A stretch of DNA of 64,000 nucleotides, taken from NCBI GenBank assembly GCA_045807745.1, contig JBJMGT010000044.1, positions 1 through 64,000 of the forward strand, in the 5' to 3' direction. Numbering within the stretch: the first letter of the stretch is position 1; each line of letters begins with the position of its first letter. Position numbers and translations under genes: made by a program. Below the pieces are notes generated by a model. That model did not search any database. It had not been told where the DNA came from and saw only the letters and a list, made by a program, of their open reading frames with translations. Of this stretch, positions 16,217 to 25,002 are shown piece by piece. The DNA comes from QHXQ01 sp045807745 (GTDB lineage Bacteria > Acidobacteriota > Blastocatellia > Pyrinomonadales > Pyrinomonadaceae).

Positions 16217-17461
16217 ATGAGTACCTCAGCAATCACTAACCGCCTCAATCGCAGCGCCGGAAGAACACCGGCAACAGCATCAACTGAGCCACAGGCCCAC
16301 GCCGGGGGCCGCCAGCGCCCGAAGAAAGACCTCATCACTGCCAACGTCTTTTTCATGCTCTACGCCGTGATCTGTTTTATCACTGTGCTCTGGCACTGCG
16401 GCGGGTTCAATCAGCACGCGGGCACGTCATTCATTTGGGCCTTGGCGTGTACCACGGTCGGCGGGGCGTTCGGTTTCCTGTTCGGGATACCCAAAATTCT
16501 GCAAAGCGACCGGCTGCCTGAGGATGCCAGCAGCGCCATCCTCGGTTACCGCCAACAAGTCAACACCAACCTGACGGAAATCTCCGACTGGCTGACGAAG
16601 ATCATCGTCGGTCTCAGTCTGATCAACTTGGGCAAATTCCAACCGCACCTGACCGCCATGGCCTGGACGCTGGCCATGAGCATGGGTGACAACACGCCCG
16701 CGCTGCACATGGCCTTTGCCTACGCGCTGATCGTCTGCTTCTCCATCTTAGGTTTTCTGTTCGGTTATCTATACACCCGGCTGTTCTTGCAGGGCGCGTT
16801 TTCGCGCGCCGATCAGGAGGCGGCCAACTATAAACAGGCGGAGACCGAGGCGCGGGTTGCGTCGCTCGAAACGCAGGTGGATACACATCAGGGCGTCATC
16901 ATGGCGGACAAGGGGCTACCGCCAAGCGCCGTAGTCGAGCCGCCGGGGGACGGCGCGCCCGTGAGCGTAAGCCCGGAAGCCGGGAGCGAGCCGCTCGCGA
17001 AGTTGCGCAGCTTGGCCAACGAGTATTTGAACGACACGGATGTCGCTGATCGGAGCGAGCGCCTGCGGCTCAAGAATGAACTGGCCAAGAATATGTTCAA
17101 CTATGTTCTAAGCCAGAAAATCTCCAAAGACATGCTGTTCAGGGAAGCCGAACGGACTGGGCATCAAGGGGTGATCTTGGTCTTGGCCCACTATACCCTG
17201 ACCAATCCGGAGAAGGGCGATTTGCCTCGTCTGTTGCAACTCGCCCCGGCCGTGGGGCGCTGGCACGTGCAGTACCGGATGGTTCAGGCCATCGGGCAAT
17301 TGTTTGAAAAGCAGTGCGCTACCGTAGCCGACCGTGAAGCCGCCTTCGCCGTGCTCGCGCGCTACGAGCGGAACGCCAACTCGTCGCTCCTCCGGCTCAT
17401 ACAAGGCACGCGCTCCTTGATCGAGCGCAACACCGCACTGGAAAATATACCGGTAAGCTAA
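16217..17461 (+). CDS. membrane protein with conserved GFLFGIPK / NTNLTEISDWLTK segment
   Basis: 414 residues, preceded by AGGAGG. Hydrophobic helices lie at about 40-60, 70-92, 133-150 and 170-195. Between them is the conserved block GAFGFLFGIPK and NTNLTEISDWLTKIIVGL. I recall similar membrane blocks in proteins linked to prokaryotic YEATS and other signalling domains, but the rest of this protein does not show such a domain. A coiled stretch follows (about 200-230), then an all-helical C-terminal region (260-414). It may be a membrane-anchored sensor. It converges with the NtrC-like regulator. No firm function. Confidence 0.65.
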   Translation: MSTSAITNRLNRSAGRTPATASTEPQAHAGGRQRPKKDLITANVFFMLYAVICFITVLWHCGGFNQHAGTSFIWALACTTVGGAFGFLFGIPKILQSDRLPEDASSAILGYRQQVNTNLTEISDWLTKIIVGLSLINLGKFQPHLTAMAWTLAMSMGDNTPALHMAFAYALIVCFSILGFLFGYLYTRLFLQGAFSRADQEAANYKQAETEARVASLETQVDTHQGVIMADKGLPPSAVVEPPGDGAPVSVSPEAGSEPLAKLRSLANEYLNDTDVADRSERLRLKNELAKNMFNYVLSQKISKDMLFREAERTGHQGVILVLAHYTLTNPEKGDLPRLLQLAPAVGRWHVQYRMVQAIGQLFEKQCATVADREAAFAVLARYERNANSSLLRLIQGTRSLIERNTALENIPVS

Positions 17462-17470
17462 GCCGCGTGC

Positions 17471-18829
17471 TCACACCGCGTCGTAGCGTTTGAGTTTGCG
17501 GTAGAGCGTCGAGAGGTCTATGCCGAGGATGTTGGCGGCGCGGACTTTGTCTTGATTGACGGCGGCGAGCGTCTCAAGAATGTAGCGGCGCTCAATCTCT
17601 TCAAGTGTGGGGCGCAAGCCATCGGGGTCGCGCACGGGCAGTGAGCCGCCGGCCGCATCACGCACGCGCGGTGGCAGGCTGTCGAGATCAATCCGCTCGC
17701 CGCTTAAAGTGAACGCGCGCTCGACTGCGTTCTGCAATTCGCGCACGTTGCCGGGCCACGCGTAGTTGATGAGCGCGGACATGGCTTCGGGCGCGATGGC
17801 TTTTTCGGGCTGCGCCTGTTCGCGCGCCGTGTGCGTGATGAAGTGGCGCACGAGGAGCGGCACATCTTCGCGCCGCTCGCGCAAAGGCGGCAGGTGTACT
17901 TCGATCACGTTCAAGCGGTAGAACAAATCTTCGCGGAAACGACCTTCAGCCACCTCCTTTTCCAGATCGCGATTCGTTGCACAGATGATGCGCGCATCAA
18001 ACTCGACGGGCGCGCTCGCGCCGACCGGCGTGACCTCGTGCTCCTGCACCGCGCGCAAGAGGCGCACCTGCATTGCCGGGGTGACCTCGCCGATCTCGTC
18101 TAAGAAAACCGTCCCGCCTTCGGCCGCGCGCAAGAGTCCGGGCTTACTGCCGACCGCGCCGGTGAACGCGCCTTTGACGTGCCCAAACAACTCTGATTCG
18201 AGCAATGTTTCGGGCAGCGCGCCACAGTTGATCGCGACGAACGGCCGATCCGCGCGCGGGCTGTGATGATGAATCGCACGCGCGATCAACTCCTTGCCCG
18301 TGCCCGACTCGCCTTGAATCAATATGTTCGTGTTCGTCGCCGCGACTTTCTCGACGAGCCGGAAGACTGCCTGCAAAGCCTCAGACGTGCCGATGATCTC
18401 CGCAAAACTGTAGCGCCTGTCCAACTCGCGCCGGAGCGCACGGTTCTCGCGGAACAACTCGCGCTGCCGCAAAGCATTCTTAACCGACTGCAACAGGTCT
18501 TCGTTGACGAACGGCTTCGTGATGTAGTCGTAAGCGCCTTTGCGCAAGGCCGCGACCGCTGAATCGACCGACGAGTAAGCCGTCATGACGACGACCAGCG
18601 CTTCGGCGTCTATGTCCTTGATGCGGTCGAGCAGCGCGAGTCCGTCCATGCCGGTCATGCGTATATCGGTGAGCGTGACGGCGACATCTTCGGCCGCGAA
18701 GCGCTCCAGCGCCGCCTCCGCGCTGGCGGTCACGGCGACGCGATAGCCCGCCTCTTCCAGCAGCCGCGCGATGATGGCGCGCATCAAGTCTTCGTCTTCG
18801 GCGATCAGAATGAGTGGGGATGTATCCAT
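17471..18829 (-). CDS. sigma54-dependent NtrC-family response regulator
   Basis: 452 residues. The receiver domain (1-120) has its phospho-acceptor D55 in LTDIRMTG. The AAA+ domain (about 140-380) has Walker A GESGTGKE, the sigma54-contact loop GAFTGA, and Walker B FLDEIGE. A Fis-type helix-turn-helix ends the protein (about 415-452). It activates RNA polymerase with sigma54 at enhancer sites. It is the last gene of a five-gene minus-strand operon that includes its likely partner kinase, with a small SRPBCC gene between. Its targets are unknown; no sigma54 promoter was found in the window by eye. Confidence 0.93.
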   Translation of the reverse strand: MDTSPLILIAEDEDLMRAIIARLLEEAGYRVAVTASAEAALERFAAEDVAVTLTDIRMTGMDGLALLDRIKDIDAEALVVVMTAYSSVDSAVAALRKGAYDYITKPFVNEDLLQSVKNALRQRELFRENRALRRELDRRYSFAEIIGTSEALQAVFRLVEKVAATNTNILIQGESGTGKELIARAIHHHSPRADRPFVAINCGALPETLLESELFGHVKGAFTGAVGSKPGLLRAAEGGTVFLDEIGEVTPAMQVRLLRAVQEHEVTPVGASAPVEFDARIICATNRDLEKEVAEGRFREDLFYRLNVIEVHLPPLRERREDVPLLVRHFITHTAREQAQPEKAIAPEAMSALINYAWPGNVRELQNAVERAFTLSGERIDLDSLPPRVRDAAGGSLPVRDPDGLRPTLEEIERRYILETLAAVNQDKVRAANILGIDLSTLYRKLKRYDAV

Positions 18830-18846
18830 AATGTTCGTGTGTCAGT

Positions 18847-19359
18847 TTAAGCCTCGCGCGCCAGTTCTGTCGTGTGCGATCTGCCCGGCGATGGTTGAAG
18901 TGGCTGTGTGTGTGCCGCGTTAGCTTCAGCCATACGCTTGAAAAATAGATTGTGCTTGACGAGAAAGCGGGTCATATAACGCTTGAGCAGCAGCGTCTCG
19001 GCGAGCCGACCAAATGCGCCGCAGGGCGCGGCGAAATCCACGTCGTCAATCATTAGCGTGCCGTCGAGGTGCGGGACGAAATGATGTGTGTGCCGCCAGC
19101 GTTTGAATGCGCCGCGCTGCATCTCGTCAACAAACATGCGCGGGCGTTCGTAAGCCACGATCTGCGAAGTCAAACGCTGGCGCACAAGGAAGTGGGCGGC
19201 TTCCCACGTCACCGTGTCGCCGAGTTGCAACTGGCCCGTTGTGATGCCAGCGACGGCGCGCCCGTGCCCGGCCTGCTCGTGCGCGTTGACGTTCAGACAC
19301 AGATCAAAGCACGCTGCTGCGGGTGCGGCGATAAATGTTTCGAGATGAATCTGCGGCAT
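18847..19359 (-). CDS. SRPBCC (START-like) ligand-binding protein
   Basis: 170 residues. The pattern MPQIHLETFIAAPAAACFDLCLNV, WEAAHFLVRQRLTSQIVAYERPRMFVDEM and HHFVPHLDGTLMIDDVDF is that of SRPBCC-fold proteins that hold hydrophobic ligands in a helix-grip cavity. ATG 19359 was chosen over the frame start at 19452, which runs into the kinase gene. It lies between the sensor kinase and its regulator genes with short spacing, so it is co-transcribed with them. Whether it carries the signal sensed by the kinase is only a guess from position. Confidence 0.8.
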   Translation of the reverse strand: MPQIHLETFIAAPAAACFDLCLNVNAHEQAGHGRAVAGITTGQLQLGDTVTWEAAHFLVRQRLTSQIVAYERPRMFVDEMQRGAFKRWRHTHHFVPHLDGTLMIDDVDFAAPCGAFGRLAETLLLKRYMTRFLVKHNLFFKRMAEANAAHTQPLQPSPGRSHTTELAREA

Positions 19360-19378
19360 AACGCTAATCAGTTGGTTC

Positions 19379-21148
19379 TCATAGCACGGGCAGCGCGACT
19401 TGCACACATGTGCCTTGGTTGTTGTCGGGGGCAAGTTCGATGCGCCCGCCATGCGCGGTGACGATGCCGTAGCAGACGGCGAGACCTAAGCCAGTACCCG
19501 CGCCCGCGGGTTTGGTTGTGTAGAACGGATCGAAGATGTGCGCGCGGTGTTCGGGCGCGATGCCGGGGCCCGTGTCGGCAATCTCGATCAGGAGTTCGCG
19601 GCGCGCGCGGTCGTGGCGCGTGGCGATGCGCAGGTCGCCGCCGTCGGGCATCGCGTCGCGGGCGTTGAGGAAGAGATTAAGAAAGACCTGTTGCAGTTGG
19701 TCTGCGTCCGCCGAGACTGTGGGCGCGTGGGCGTCGAAGTCGGTGGTGACGCGGAGTTGTTTGAAGGCTTTGTCGAAGCTGGCGAGGCGGAGGCTGGCTT
19801 CGAGCGTGCGGCGCACGTCGAGTGGTGCGCGCGCAGGTGGCCGGGCGCGGGCGAAGTCGGTCATGCCGCGCAGGACTTGTGTGATACGCGCGATCTGCGT
19901 CTGGATGAGGCGCAGCATCTCGCGCGTCTCGGCCGCCTGTTTGTCGGCGTCGTCGGGCGCGATCCGCGTTTGCAGGATTTGGATGAGCGAAGAGATCGAC
20001 GCGAGTGGATTGTTGACCTCGTGCGCAACGCCGGCGGCGAGCGTGCCGGTGGCGGCCAGTTTCTCTGTGCGAATCAGTTGCTCGTTCAGAGCGCGCAAGG
20101 CTTCGATGTCAGCGGCCATCTTGTGGCTCATCGCGTTGAAGGACGAGGCGAGCAGTCCGACCTCGTCGTTGCTCGTCAAGGAAACTTGCGTGCCGTAGTC
20201 GCCGCCCGCGACGGCAACGGCGGCTTCAGTCAGGCGTCTGAGCGGGCGCGAGATGATGCGGATGACGAGCGCGACTAAGATCAAGTTTGGCAGGAGCGCG
20301 GTGATAACGCTGAAGACGAGATAGCGTCGCCACGCTTCTGCCGTCTGCCCCACGCCGAAGCTCCACCAGACGATAGGGATTTGCAAGAGCGCGAAGCTGA
20401 CGATGGCGACGAACGCAATTGAGAGCGCGACCTTGTAAGCGATGGGGAAGAGGCGAAACTGATCAAGCGCCGATTGCAGCGAGAAGAGTTTGAAGCTCGT
20501 GATGGCATAGGCATAGACGAGCACGCCGGGCAGGACAAAGGCGGTGGCGAACGGGAGTAGCGTGTAGACGCGCGCGAGTGGCAAAACGACGGCGGCGAGC
20601 GTGGTGAGCGCGCCCGTGAGCACGAGCGCCCACAGGATCGCGCCGAGTTGTTGGCCCCAGAGTTCGCCGCGATAGCGTCGATACTTCGCGTAGAGCAGGC
20701 CGAAGCCATAGGCGAAGACGACATAGATGTAGAGACCGAAAGCGTAGGCGAGCGGCGTGAGGTGCAACTCGAATTGGCTGCCGTTGAAACGCACGTCGCG
20801 CCACATCAAACCCGCGAGCGTAGCGGGCACGAAGACCGCGCCGGGCGCGAACAAGACGGCCACGCGGCGGTAAGCCAAACGCGCGTCTTCAGGAAAGACC
20901 CACGCGAAGACGACGAGCGAATATTGCAGCGCAAGCGCCATCAGGAAACTCGCCGACGCCCACCATGCGACCGAGCCGTCGCGTGCGCTAAACCCCCACA
21001 GTGCGATGTCCTTGACAGTGAAGAGCGCGAGACAGAGGACGAAGACGGTGAATGTCTGGTGCGTGCGACTGCGCGGCGCGGCCACGAAGACGTAGAAGCC
21101 GAGCAGCACGAGCAGGAAGAGCACCAGCAGGAGCAAGACGAGGAGCAT
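19379..21148 (-). CDS. NtrB-like membrane sensor histidine kinase
   Basis: 589 residues. Residues 1-300 hold about eight hydrophobic helices. A HAMP linker follows (about 300-350, RIISRPLRRLTEAA), then HisKA with the phospho-acceptor H376 in AAGVAHEVNNPL, and a HATPase domain with NLFLNARDAM (N box), DTGPGI and GTGLGLAVCYG. The HEVNNP sequence is the NtrB/ZraS class that pairs with NtrC-type regulators, which fits the regulator gene at 17471-18829. The frame begins at a TTG one codon earlier; ATG 21148 was preferred. The signal is unknown, but two small membrane proteins are encoded immediately upstream in the same operon. Confidence 0.92.
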   Translation of the reverse strand: MLLVLLLLVLFLLVLLGFYVFVAAPRSRTHQTFTVFVLCLALFTVKDIALWGFSARDGSVAWWASASFLMALALQYSLVVFAWVFPEDARLAYRRVAVLFAPGAVFVPATLAGLMWRDVRFNGSQFELHLTPLAYAFGLYIYVVFAYGFGLLYAKYRRYRGELWGQQLGAILWALVLTGALTTLAAVVLPLARVYTLLPFATAFVLPGVLVYAYAITSFKLFSLQSALDQFRLFPIAYKVALSIAFVAIVSFALLQIPIVWWSFGVGQTAEAWRRYLVFSVITALLPNLILVALVIRIISRPLRRLTEAAVAVAGGDYGTQVSLTSNDEVGLLASSFNAMSHKMAADIEALRALNEQLIRTEKLAATGTLAAGVAHEVNNPLASISSLIQILQTRIAPDDADKQAAETREMLRLIQTQIARITQVLRGMTDFARARPPARAPLDVRRTLEASLRLASFDKAFKQLRVTTDFDAHAPTVSADADQLQQVFLNLFLNARDAMPDGGDLRIATRHDRARRELLIEIADTGPGIAPEHRAHIFDPFYTTKPAGAGTGLGLAVCYGIVTAHGGRIELAPDNNQGTCVQVALPVL

Positions 21149-21187
21149 CAAGGGCTGTGCTTCGTTCGCGGTTAAATCGTCACCGGG

Positions 21188-21931
21188 TCAGTACGGGAAC
21201 AGACCTGGACTGAGAATCAGGGCGGCGCTCACGAGCGCGATGCCGCCGGCGACGGGCCAGAAGTGGCGCGCGTCAATCATACCACCGCGCGCGAGCAGGC
21301 GGTGACAGACGGCGAACAACAGGAAGCCGGCGAGGCCGAACGGCAGCGCACACGCGAGTCCGAAAAGCGCCCCGATGATGAAGACGATTGCACCGCCCGC
21401 CGCGCCCGTCGCACACGCCCAGAGGAAGCCAGCCGCGAGGGAGATGAAGATGGTCGCGCACCAGTGGCGACGCTCGGCCTTGGCCATCTCGGGCGCGAGC
21501 CGTCGGCCCATGAACCGGCCCATCAAGGCGCAGATGAACGTCATCGGCAGGCCGACAAGCAAGATGAAACCAAACAAGCCCAAGTCGGGTTCGCGGGGCA
21601 CGCTCCACAACGCGAACCTGAGTACGATGGCTGCGGGCGGCAGCATACCGAGCAGTAAACCAAATAACTGATAAGCGCGTTCGTTAGTTAGCGGCCGGCG
21701 CAGCATCAGCATCTCCGCTTCTTCGCGCGCATCGCGGAAACGCTGCGTGTGCTGTTCGGCGGCGGCGATGGCCGCTTCGAGCCAGCGCAGGCGCGGCGCA
21801 TTGTCCGGCACGAGCATATCGGCGGCGCGCGGCGACGCGTTGCGTAGTGGTGCTTGAGCGAACCGGGCGTTTACACGGCCGGTTGCTGCGTCGGGTGCGT
21901 AAGGTTTGAGGGTTGTATGGGCGGCGGACAT
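21188..21931 (-). CDS. four-helix membrane protein, unknown function
   Basis: 247 residues. A soluble helical N-terminal region (about 1-95) with a coiled stretch EQHTQRFRDAREEAEMLML precedes at least four membrane helices with glycine-rich packing (about 90-110, 122-140, 160-195, 222-245). GGAGGTG before ATG 21931 decides the start; the upstream frame to 21997 has no such site. The first 61 bases overlap the end of the preceding gene. Co-transcription with a sensor kinase suggests an accessory of signal input. Not recognised as any named family. Confidence 0.65.
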   Translation of the reverse strand: MSAAHTTLKPYAPDAATGRVNARFAQAPLRNASPRAADMLVPDNAPRLRWLEAAIAAAEQHTQRFRDAREEAEMLMLRRPLTNERAYQLFGLLLGMLPPAAIVLRFALWSVPREPDLGLFGFILLVGLPMTFICALMGRFMGRRLAPEMAKAERRHWCATIFISLAAGFLWACATGAAGGAIVFIIGALFGLACALPFGLAGFLLFAVCHRLLARGGMIDARHFWPVAGGIALVSAALILSPGLFPY

Positions 21932-22800
21932 AACACACCTCCGTACTGCGTTGCGGCGGTTGATGGTAGATTCAAAACGTCGTTGCGGCGCGCCCACGCG
22001 CAGGCGGCGTCGAGCAGCCGCGCGATGCGGGTGGCAGCGGCCTGATCGTCCAGCAGCGAGAGCAGGTCAATCGTCTGGGCGAAGACGCGTATGAGCAGCC
22101 AGTAGAGTTGCGTAAATGTTTGCGCCTTGTGCGGCGCGAGATCGTGCTCGACGGTTTCAAGCAACTCGGCGAGTGCGTGGATCAAATCGGTGCGCGCGTG
22201 TTCATGATGCGCGCGCAGGCGCGCAAGGTTGCGTCGGTGTATGCAGCGACCGGCGATCAGCAGGTCGTCGCCCTTGCGCCCGGCGACGCGACACAGTTCC
22301 AACTCGCGCGCCGTCGGGTGGTCATCATCGCTCGTAGTCGCGAGTGCAAGCGCCAGCCCGACAAAACGTTCAATGGAAGCGCGGGTGGCTGTTGTGGCGT
22401 GGCGTGCGCGTGTGCCATGCGTGTTATAAGTATCGCGCAATAAGTCGTCCATTTGGTGCAGCGTGTTGACGAGCGTGCGCTCGGCCGTTGCGACGCGCAA
22501 CTCGTCGGGTCGGTTGGCGTGTGTGTCGTTTATGTCGCGCGCGTGGCTGTTGGGGCGTTGTGTGAACAAGTGCACACCCAAGGTTAGCGGCCATAGTAGC
22601 GCGGCGCAGGCAGAGCGGAGCAGGCGCGTCGGGCGTTGGTTGTGCGTGTGCTGGCGCAGGAAATAGGCGACGCCGACGGGTGCGGCCGCAGCCAGATAGA
22701 CGGTGATGAGTTCGCTCAGGCGCATGGCAGCAAGCGAGAGGGCAACGGTCATGCCAGCAAGCACGCTGTGCTTGTGCTGACGGCGTGACAGCTCCGCCAC
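21871..22800 (-). CDS. membrane-anchored helical protein, unknown function
   Basis: 309 residues from a GTG start. One or two hydrophobic helices lie at about 14-50, then a cytoplasmic all-helical domain rich in His, Arg and Leu (about 85-290). It is the first gene of the kinase-regulator operon and overlaps the next by 61 bases, which suggests translational coupling. No domain was recognised. A second short hydrophobic patch near 65-75 could make a hairpin anchor. Confidence 0.6.
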   Translation of the reverse strand: MAELSRRQHKHSVLAGMTVALSLAAMRLSELITVYLAAAAPVGVAYFLRQHTHNQRPTRLLRSACAALLWPLTLGVHLFTQRPNSHARDINDTHANRPDELRVATAERTLVNTLHQMDDLLRDTYNTHGTRARHATTATRASIERFVGLALALATTSDDDHPTARELELCRVAGRKGDDLLIAGRCIHRRNLARLRAHHEHARTDLIHALAELLETVEHDLAPHKAQTFTQLYWLLIRVFAQTIDLLSLLDDQAAATRIARLLDAACAWARRNDVLNLPSTAATQYGGVLCPPPIQPSNLTHPTQQPAV

Positions 22801-23311
22801 TCGTTCACAACAAAGAGGTTAGTTACCGACAAAGAATTTGTCTGTAAGGTCGGGCACAGGAACCCGACTACTGTGTAGGTTGGCAAAGCGCGTGGGGCAA
22901 CGTCGATGGTTGGCAAACTGCAAACGGGCTATGAAGCAACGCGCGAGTTATACGGTGCGAGGCCGTGAGGGTACGACGCAGCGTATCAGAAATATTCGTG
23001 GGTTATGCGAAATGGACGATTAGGAAACTGCCGTGCGCCGGTTCGTCGAACGATAGGCGGGTACGGAAAAGACAGTTTCATCGTTAGTGCAAAAGGTTGA
23101 GCCGCGAAAGATTGGAGAAAATGCATGAAAATATAGGAACGCTGAGCGCAGCTCGCGCGTCTAAGTAAGCGTGGCCTGACAGTTGCAACACGATCCAGTG
23201 CGGGGCTGACCCGGTAGACGAGAAGCGAACAAAAGGGAACTAACAACCCGGGCTGATCGTCTTAAGGAAGTACGGATTCATTAAAATTCATAACGAGTGA
23301 GTGAAGGCATC
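22801..23311. other. intergenic region holding a possible structured RNA
   Basis: About 510 bases separate the minus-strand kinase operon from a small plus-strand gene. Frames on both strands here (for example 22838-23023) look random. A short hairpin GTCGGG/CCCGAC lies near 22850-22870 and a larger nested hairpin at 23024-23079 is listed separately. The composition is less GC-rich than the coding neighbours. Confidence 0.5.
23024..23079 (+). ncRNA. nested hairpin, candidate structured RNA or leader
   Basis: Four helices nest in order: GAAACTG 23024-23030 with CAGTTTC 23073-23079; CCGT 23031-23034 with ACGG 23063-23066; CGCC 23036-23039 with GGCG 23056-23059; GTTCG 23041-23045 with CGAAC 23047-23051. 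Asymmetric purine-rich internal loops (AAAAGA, GATA) separate them, unlike a plain terminator, and no T-tract follows. It could be a leader of the gene at 23312 or a separate RNA. It matches no riboswitch class that I know. The strand is a guess. Confidence 0.35.
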
Positions 23312-23545
23312 ATGACGACGAAGGCAAATGTCAAAGTCATCAAGCGCAGCGAACGTGCGGCGCAAGAGGCGCAGGAAACTGCGGCCGAACAAGCAGCGAA
23401 GAAGTCTGCCCCGGAGACTGCGCGCGACATGGTCGCGACCGTAACCGGTTGGGTGGCCGAGTTCAAACAGCAGCGCAAAGCCGAGACCCGGCAAGCGCTC
23501 AAGACGCTCTTTAGCGACGCGACACCGCAACCGGGCAAGGCGTAA
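23312..23545 (+). CDS. small Ala/Gln/Glu-rich helical protein
   Basis: 77 residues starting at ATG 23312 after GTGAAGG. The sequence is alpha-helical and highly charged (RSERAAQEAQETAAEQAAKK), with one amphipathic segment, DMVATVTGWVAEFKQQR. No cysteine, signal peptide or domain. Codon use is like its neighbours, so it is probably a real gene. Function unknown. Confidence 0.55.
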   Translation: MTTKANVKVIKRSERAAQEAQETAAEQAAKKSAPETARDMVATVTGWVAEFKQQRKAETRQALKTLFSDATPQPGKA

Positions 23546-23698
23546 AATTCCGACATACGTAACCAAGTGCTTGCGCCTGCGCGACCGATCATCGGGCAGG
23601 CGCTTTTGCTTTTCAGTCTGACCATTGACAGGCGCACACGTGCGCGCGTAGCATCGCGGCCGTCCGTCACCCTGCACTGACAAGAGTTGCCTACGCCT

Positions 23699-23878
23699 AT
23701 GAGATCAGCCGCAAAGAAGCAGACGCCGAAGGGCGGCGCACGCCCCGGCTTCGATTCGCTCCGTAAGCCTGTCGCCCCGCCCGGTCACCCTCTGACGCGC
23801 GCCAAGCCCGAAGAGCGCGCGCACCCCGCCGAGCGCAAGGTAAAACATAAACGACGCGTCCAGACAGATGACGACTGA
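23699..23878 (+). CDS. small basic protein, possible gene
   Basis: 59 residues, rich in Lys, Arg and Pro (KKQTPKGGARPGF, ERKVKHKRRVQTDDD). ATG 23699 is preferred to an in-frame TTG twelve bases upstream. The end overlaps the DUF1572 gene by eleven bases, a spacing common in bacterial operons. Too short and low in complexity to be sure; could be a nucleic-acid-binding basic peptide. Confidence 0.4.
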   Translation: MRSAAKKQTPKGGARPGFDSLRKPVAPPGHPLTRAKPEERAHPAERKVKHKRRVQTDDD

Positions 23879-24425
23879 ACTGCCGCCGGCGGACGAACAG
23901 GTGGGGCGCGCCTTCCTCGCGCACGCACGCTTCCTGCTTACAGCCGATTACCTGCCACGCATCGAACGCTGCCTCGCCGTGCTCGCGCCCGCAGACGTGT
24001 GGTGGCGCGCCGCGCCCAACAGCAACTCGGTCGGCCATCTGCTCCAACATCTCGCGGGCAACGCGCGCCAGTGGGTCGTTGCGGGCGTCGGCTGCACGCC
24101 GGACATGCGCCAGCGCGACGAAGAATTCGCCGCGCCGACCGCAGCGCGGCCGACCGCATCGGAGTTACTCGCGCACTTGCGCGCCACGCTCGCGGAAGTT
24201 GACAGCATGCTCGTTAGCCTCGCGCCAGCTACCTTGCTTGAAACGCGCACGATTCAGGGTCTCAAGGACGTGACCGTGCTTACGGCCGTCTTCCACGTCG
24301 TCGAACACTTCTCCATGCACACAGGGCAGATCATCCTGCTCACCAAGCTGCGCACTGGGCGCGACCTTGCCTTCTACGATTTCGCTGGTGACGTACCGCG
24401 CACAACGTGGAACGAGCAAAAGTAG
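23868..24425 (+). CDS. DUF1572 / DinB-superfamily protein
   Basis: 185 residues forming a four-helix bundle of the DinB/YfiT type. The metal-binding histidines are in SVGHLLQHLAGN (about 57-68) and in HVVEHFSMHTGQI (about 143-155), the spacing found in DUF1572 proteins. Related DinB-fold enzymes are thiol S-transferases that use bacillithiol or mycothiol, which could tie it to the YtxJ-like protein at 12.6 kb, though that is only inference. The start overlaps the upstream small gene by eleven bases. Its stop codon lies in a heptamer repeat array. Confidence 0.85.
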   Translation: MTTELPPADEQVGRAFLAHARFLLTADYLPRIERCLAVLAPADVWWRAAPNSNSVGHLLQHLAGNARQWVVAGVGCTPDMRQRDEEFAAPTAARPTASELLAHLRATLAEVDSMLVSLAPATLLETRTIQGLKDVTVLTAVFHVVEHFSMHTGQIILLTKLRTGRDLAFYDFAGDVPRTTWNEQK

Positions 24426-24536
24426 TCAGTAGCCAGTAGTCTGTAGATTTCGTAGTTCGATCTTCACTCTCGGCTACGAGCATTCAAGCGTCATCATGTT
24501 TTTCTACTGACTACTGGCTACCGACTACTGACTACT
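24421..24536. repeat. inverted heptanucleotide repeat array 2
   Basis: Left arm 24421-24446 is AGTAGTC-type heptamers and right arm 24504-24536 is CTACTGA-type heptamers. They pair with few mismatches around a 57-base centre. TTGATTTTCCCCTTTT follows the right arm, so it probably also ends transcription of the DUF1572 gene. Confidence 0.85.
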
Positions 24537-24674
24537 TTGATTTTCCCCTTTTCATTCCGCACCGTTCATGCTTAATATACGAACGTTCGTTGACTAATCT
24601 GTGCTTACAGGCGGCGCGCTCTGCCGGATTCTTTGCGCCGCTACCGTCATAGACAATCTGAGGAGGCGAGTTGG

Positions 24675-24950
24675 ATGACGTACACTGTGGCCGAACCATG
24701 TGTGAACTGTCGCTACACGGACTGCGCGCTGGTCTGTCCGGTCGAGGCTTTTCACCTGGACGATACCATGTTGGTGATTAACCCTGAGACTTGTATCGAT
24801 TGCGACGCGTGCGTGCCGGAATGCCCGGTCGAAGCCATTTTCCCTGAAGACAAAGTGCCGGAAGAGTGGACGCACTGGACGGCCATCAACGCCGAGAAGG
24901 CGCTGTCGGGTCTGCCCACCATCAGCGAGAAACTCGATCCATTGTGCTGA
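24675..24950 (+). CDS. fdxA: FdxA-type ferredoxin with two iron-sulfur clusters
   Basis: 91 residues. AGGAGG lies eight bases before ATG 24675. Cysteines C9, C12, C17 and C21 form C-x2-C-x4-C-x3-CP, and C40, C43, C46 and C50 form C-x2-C-x2-C-x3-CP. The extra spacing in the first motif fits FdxA-like ferredoxins, which carry a 3Fe-4S or 4Fe-4S cluster there and a 4Fe-4S cluster in the second site. The C-terminal WTHWTAINAEKALSGLP helix is the family extension. It is a soluble low-potential electron carrier; the partner cannot be told. It stands alone. Confidence 0.9.
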   Translation: MTYTVAEPCVNCRYTDCALVCPVEAFHLDDTMLVINPETCIDCDACVPECPVEAIFPEDKVPEEWTHWTAINAEKALSGLPTISEKLDPLC

Positions 24951-25002
24951 CAAACTATCGGCTGTGCCGGCGCGGGCACATGTTTGAATTGCGGGGCGCG
25001 CG

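Noticed and set aside
22838..23246. Open frames in the gap after the kinase operon
   Set aside because: Low coding character, no ribosome sites, and part of the region folds as a nested hairpin.
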